NCBI RefSeq assembly: GCF_947507565.1
Contig: NC_089186.1
Location: forward strand, 2,356,001-2,420,000
Source: Oscarella lobularis
Taxonomy: Eukaryota > Porifera > Homoscleromorpha > Homosclerophorida > Oscarellidae
Reading direction: 5' to 3'
Length of the DNA: 64,000 bases
Position 1 is the stretch's first letter; each line of letters starts with the position of its first letter. This document shows, in pieces, positions 61,568 to 64,000 of the stretch. The notes beneath the pieces were generated by a model, which saw only the letters and a program-made list of their open reading frames with translations, was not told the DNA's origin and did no database searches. A program made the position numbers and the translations under genes.

Positions 61568-64000
61568 TCAAAGTCCTTCTTTCGTAGAATCCACCGAGTC
61601 GAAATTTCCCAATTCCGATTCAGCCCTTATAATATAGTGACGTGACTTTCCCGTTATTTTTCCGTAAATCCATTGGAAACACGCTCGAATCCTAGCCCTA
61701 TGATTATATAGTAAAATGAAGAATCCCGCCACAAAAGGCCACATGGCCGTAAATATAATAATCGTTGATGATACGCGACCGGCCGGAGGTATAGTCAACA
61801 TAGCGATAAACGTAATATTCAATAAGATAATCATTTCGAAATGATTCGCGAAGGCCGAGTGAAATGGCTCGGCGACGACGTGAAACATCGTTAGGAGAAC
61901 GAGTATGAGAAGTAGAAAATTCTGACGATATAAATCGCGATTGGGCCCGGATATCGCTCCGAGACCCGTCGCTATGGACGTGATGACGAGACGACGGCCC
62001 AAATTGACGGAGATCCACCACTTCCGGGTGTCGCGATAGAACGAGGTGTAGATATCTGATACGGGTTTTACTCGCGGGTGATTTTGAAGTGCGACGGCGA
62101 AGATGGGTAGGAGAACGGCGGAGAGAAGCGTTATCGCGCAGAAGGGGAGTAGGATCACGTGTTTATGGTCCGAGAAGGAGAGGCTTCCGTTGAAAAACGT
62201 CACAAAGTCTCCTTTCATGTTATCCGTTGTGTAGAGGCGGTTGCTTTGGAGGGGCTGTAGTGCTGCGATTGTGAAGAGATTGTAGCTGAATATGAGCATG
62301 AATACGAGCGCCTTTAGGGAGCGCGGTAGACTGAGGAGTTTAGCGGGGCCCGGGCATCGACTGAACGCGATAATGACGAAAACCGTAGTGAGTAGAAGCG
62401 CGGGGAAAAAGAATTGGAAACCCTGGTAGCCGGTGACGCTTAGTTGCGACGTGAAGCAGATCTTTTGAATGAAGAGATATTGGAGATTCTGTAGTACATC
62501 GCTCACCTTTTGATCGACGGAAAGCGACGCAACAAGCGGCGTAATCTATAGAAAGATAACCTTAAAAAATAGAGAGAGAGAGAGGGGGTCCCCTACTTGG
62601 AAAGCAAAGAGCAGGGTGTCGAATGTAGTCGACTTAGCGATGTCCGTAAGCATGGCTAGAGCGATTAGGATAAAAGCGAGAGCGAAGAATATGAGTATGG
62701 TGCCGATGGCGCCAGTGATTCCCTTTCCTCCGGTGCATTGGATGCAAGACTAATTAAAAAAAGGGGATTAGAATTTATTAGGGGGCGATTGCACTTACGA
62801 GATCGAATGCGCTGACTGTGTAACCCCGCTTGCACTTGCCACACAATTGTCCCACGCGATGCGTTCGACAGGGCGATTGCGATCCCAACTCCCATTTATC
62901 GATTTCGATTGTATAATTGCACGCCGATCCGACGCACTGTCCCCACGCGAATTCCGTCGTTGCGTTGATCAATTCGTCGAGCGTTCCATTGGTCACTTGC
63001 ACGTGGTGCGTGTTCGTCGGCTCGCGTTGCGCGCTCGCGTTCTCGTTCTTCAAATCGCCGGCCCACATGCCCTTCGCCACTGTGACGTGACGCTTGTCGT
63101 TGGAGCATTCGATAACCCCCGGCAATATTAGACATTGACATGCGAGCTTATCGTTGTGAACGATTCCGGTTGTGGCATTACGTATTATCTCGTTAACCTA
63201 TAAGAAGACGGAGGAGATATACACCGGCTTAATGTTCATAGTTGTGTATACCTCTGTTTCGCTGGTTGTGTAATTATACCCCAGTGGGCAGCGAGATAAT
63301 TTATAGCCTATTGTTAGTGTCTGCGTGACGTCTGAAAATAGAGTATTGGCTCGTATAGTCAGATTTCCTTCGGCTCCTGGGAAGCCGACTAATGCGAAGT
63401 CGCTCAACGGTTTATTGAGTCGAAATATGATTGGTTCGCGAGCGCTGTAGCGCTTGCGACCTTGTCTCATTAGAACGTTAGGAATTTCCGAGTCGTCCGC
63501 ATCGGGATCTTGAAGCTGAGAACACGTGCAACTTAGAGAAGAAAAAAGATATAGATATACTTACTGATATATATGCCACTGAGCTATTGACTCGTCTAAG
63601 GAATTGATCGAACGCGGCTATGTGCAAATCGAATCTCTCTCCCGATGACGGTGTTAGTATGAGTCCGCTTTCGTTTAAAATTCGATTAACCGTGCCGTTT
63701 TCCGAATGTCGGAGGAACCTCGACGCCCACGATTCCGACCAGGGAATGGCGAACATTTCGGGTGGTGGTATCGGATATTTGACGCCAATTTTCTCACCCA
63801 GATTATCAAAAAGTGAAAATTCGGCATGTCCATGTCTACGTGTAGAAATAGAATCGCGAGTCATTTAAATTAACAGGAGAGGATTTAGAATATTTACTCT
63901 TTTGCGGTAACGTTGATCACTTGCTGGGCGTAACAGCTGTCGTGAAATTTCCAATACCTAATAGAATTGCCAGTAGAATTTTCGTTCCTATGAAATTTCG
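61568..64000 (-). CDS. large cysteine-rich multi-pass membrane protein, start beyond window
   Basis: Spliced minus-strand gene ending at 61568, open at the right edge. The extracellular part has RYWKFHDSCYAQQVINVTAK, many sequons (NGT, NES, NSS, NYT, NAT), and Cys-rich units (ACQCLILPGVIECSNDKRH, WGQCVGSACNYT, CRTHRVGQLCGKCKRGYTVSAF|SCIQC). Eight to nine hydrophobic segments follow (ITGAIGTILIFFALAFILIA, FQFFFPALLLTTVFVIIAF, ALVFMLIFSYNLFTIAA, ILLPFCAITLLSAVLLPIF, LVITSIATGLGAI, and so on), with a short cytoplasmic tail ending STKEGL. The architecture (beta-rich/EGF-like ectodomain, CGKC unit, multi-pass bundle) is one I associate with large uncharacterised families in sponges and choanoflagellates. 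Role is unknown: adhesion receptor or channel are guesses. Confidence 0.7.

Noticed and set aside
1-64000. tRNA, rRNA, CRISPR, transposase or virus-like elements
   Set aside because: No such gene, array or coat/polymerase-like frame was recognised by eye on either strand; a covariance-model search would be needed to exclude tRNAs or small RNAs.

Overview
The window is nuclear DNA of a non-bilaterian animal, most likely a sponge, and my best guess is a compact-genome lineage such as the homoscleromorphs. This is inference from three things: very dense genes on both strands with many GT-AG introns of about 45-75 bases; a set of animal-specific regulators (GLI, NAB, TAB2/3, CREBZF, RNF220, COLGALT, CALCOCO); and expanded families of ankyrin/ROCO proteins, odd rhodopsin-like receptors and large cysteine-rich multi-pass membrane proteins. 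No prokaryotic operons, CRISPR arrays, rRNA or tRNA genes, or virus-like elements were recognised.

Layout, left to right. 1-7.3 kb: two tandem ankyrin-Roc-COR-Death (ROCO) genes, the first cut by the window edge. Between them lie a broken copy of the first exon of the next gene and a broken KMT2C/D-type SET domain. 7.6-10.3 kb: a PH-FYVE (phafin/PLEKHF-type) gene with a long tail. 11-14 kb: a GLI/Ci transcription factor. 14.3-16.5 kb: an FBXL2/20-type F-box-LRR gene. 16.8-18.8 kb: an intronless CALCOCO/TAX1BP1-type autophagy receptor gene. 19-20.8 kb: RHEB and CNPY2, divergent. 21.2-22.2 kb: a frame-broken GPCR. 22.4-23.3 kb: an omega-class GST. 23.5-28 kb: three tandem intronless GPCRs. 28.4-32.4 kb: RNF220 and an amphiphysin/BIN1 gene, divergent. 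32.6 kb: a small secreted cystine-knot protein. 33.1-34 kb: NAB. 34.5-36.3 kb: a coiled-coil gene. 36.3-40 kb: gene-poor DNA holding a tandem series of micro-exon/intron-like cassettes and a C2-domain relic. 40-42.4 kb: an ankyrin-C2 gene flanked by duplicated tail-anchored mini-genes. 42.7-45.4 kb: NUDC and TAB2/3, divergent. 45.7-49.9 kb: ankyrin genes entangled with a duplicated TAB 3' end. 50.1-52.5 kb: COLGALT. 53.2-55.8 kb: an RRM-MIF4G protein. 56-59 kb: TBC1D5. 59.2-59.8 kb: CREBZF. 60.1-61.5 kb: HP1 and NFU1, divergent. 61.6-64 kb: a large cysteine-rich multi-pass membrane protein running off the right edge.

Two themes recur. First, housekeeping or signalling genes sit in head-to-head pairs with only about 60-150 bases between start codons (RHEB/CNPY2, RNF220/BIN1, NUDC/TAB, HP1/NFU1), which implies shared promoters. 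Second, the accessory families grow by local tandem duplication whose breakpoints carry bits of the neighbouring genes, leaving dateable relics: PLEKHF exon 1, RNF220 ends, the TAB 3' end, and the ankyrin-C2 ends. Several pathways are represented: autophagy and endosomal traffic (CALCOCO, PLEKHF, TBC1D5, BIN1), mTOR signalling (RHEB), Hedgehog (GLI), NF-kB/TAK1 (TAB), and ER/collagen maturation (CNPY2, COLGALT). All identifications are by eye from remembered family sequences. Intron-bearing genes are given as one span from start codon to stop codon.
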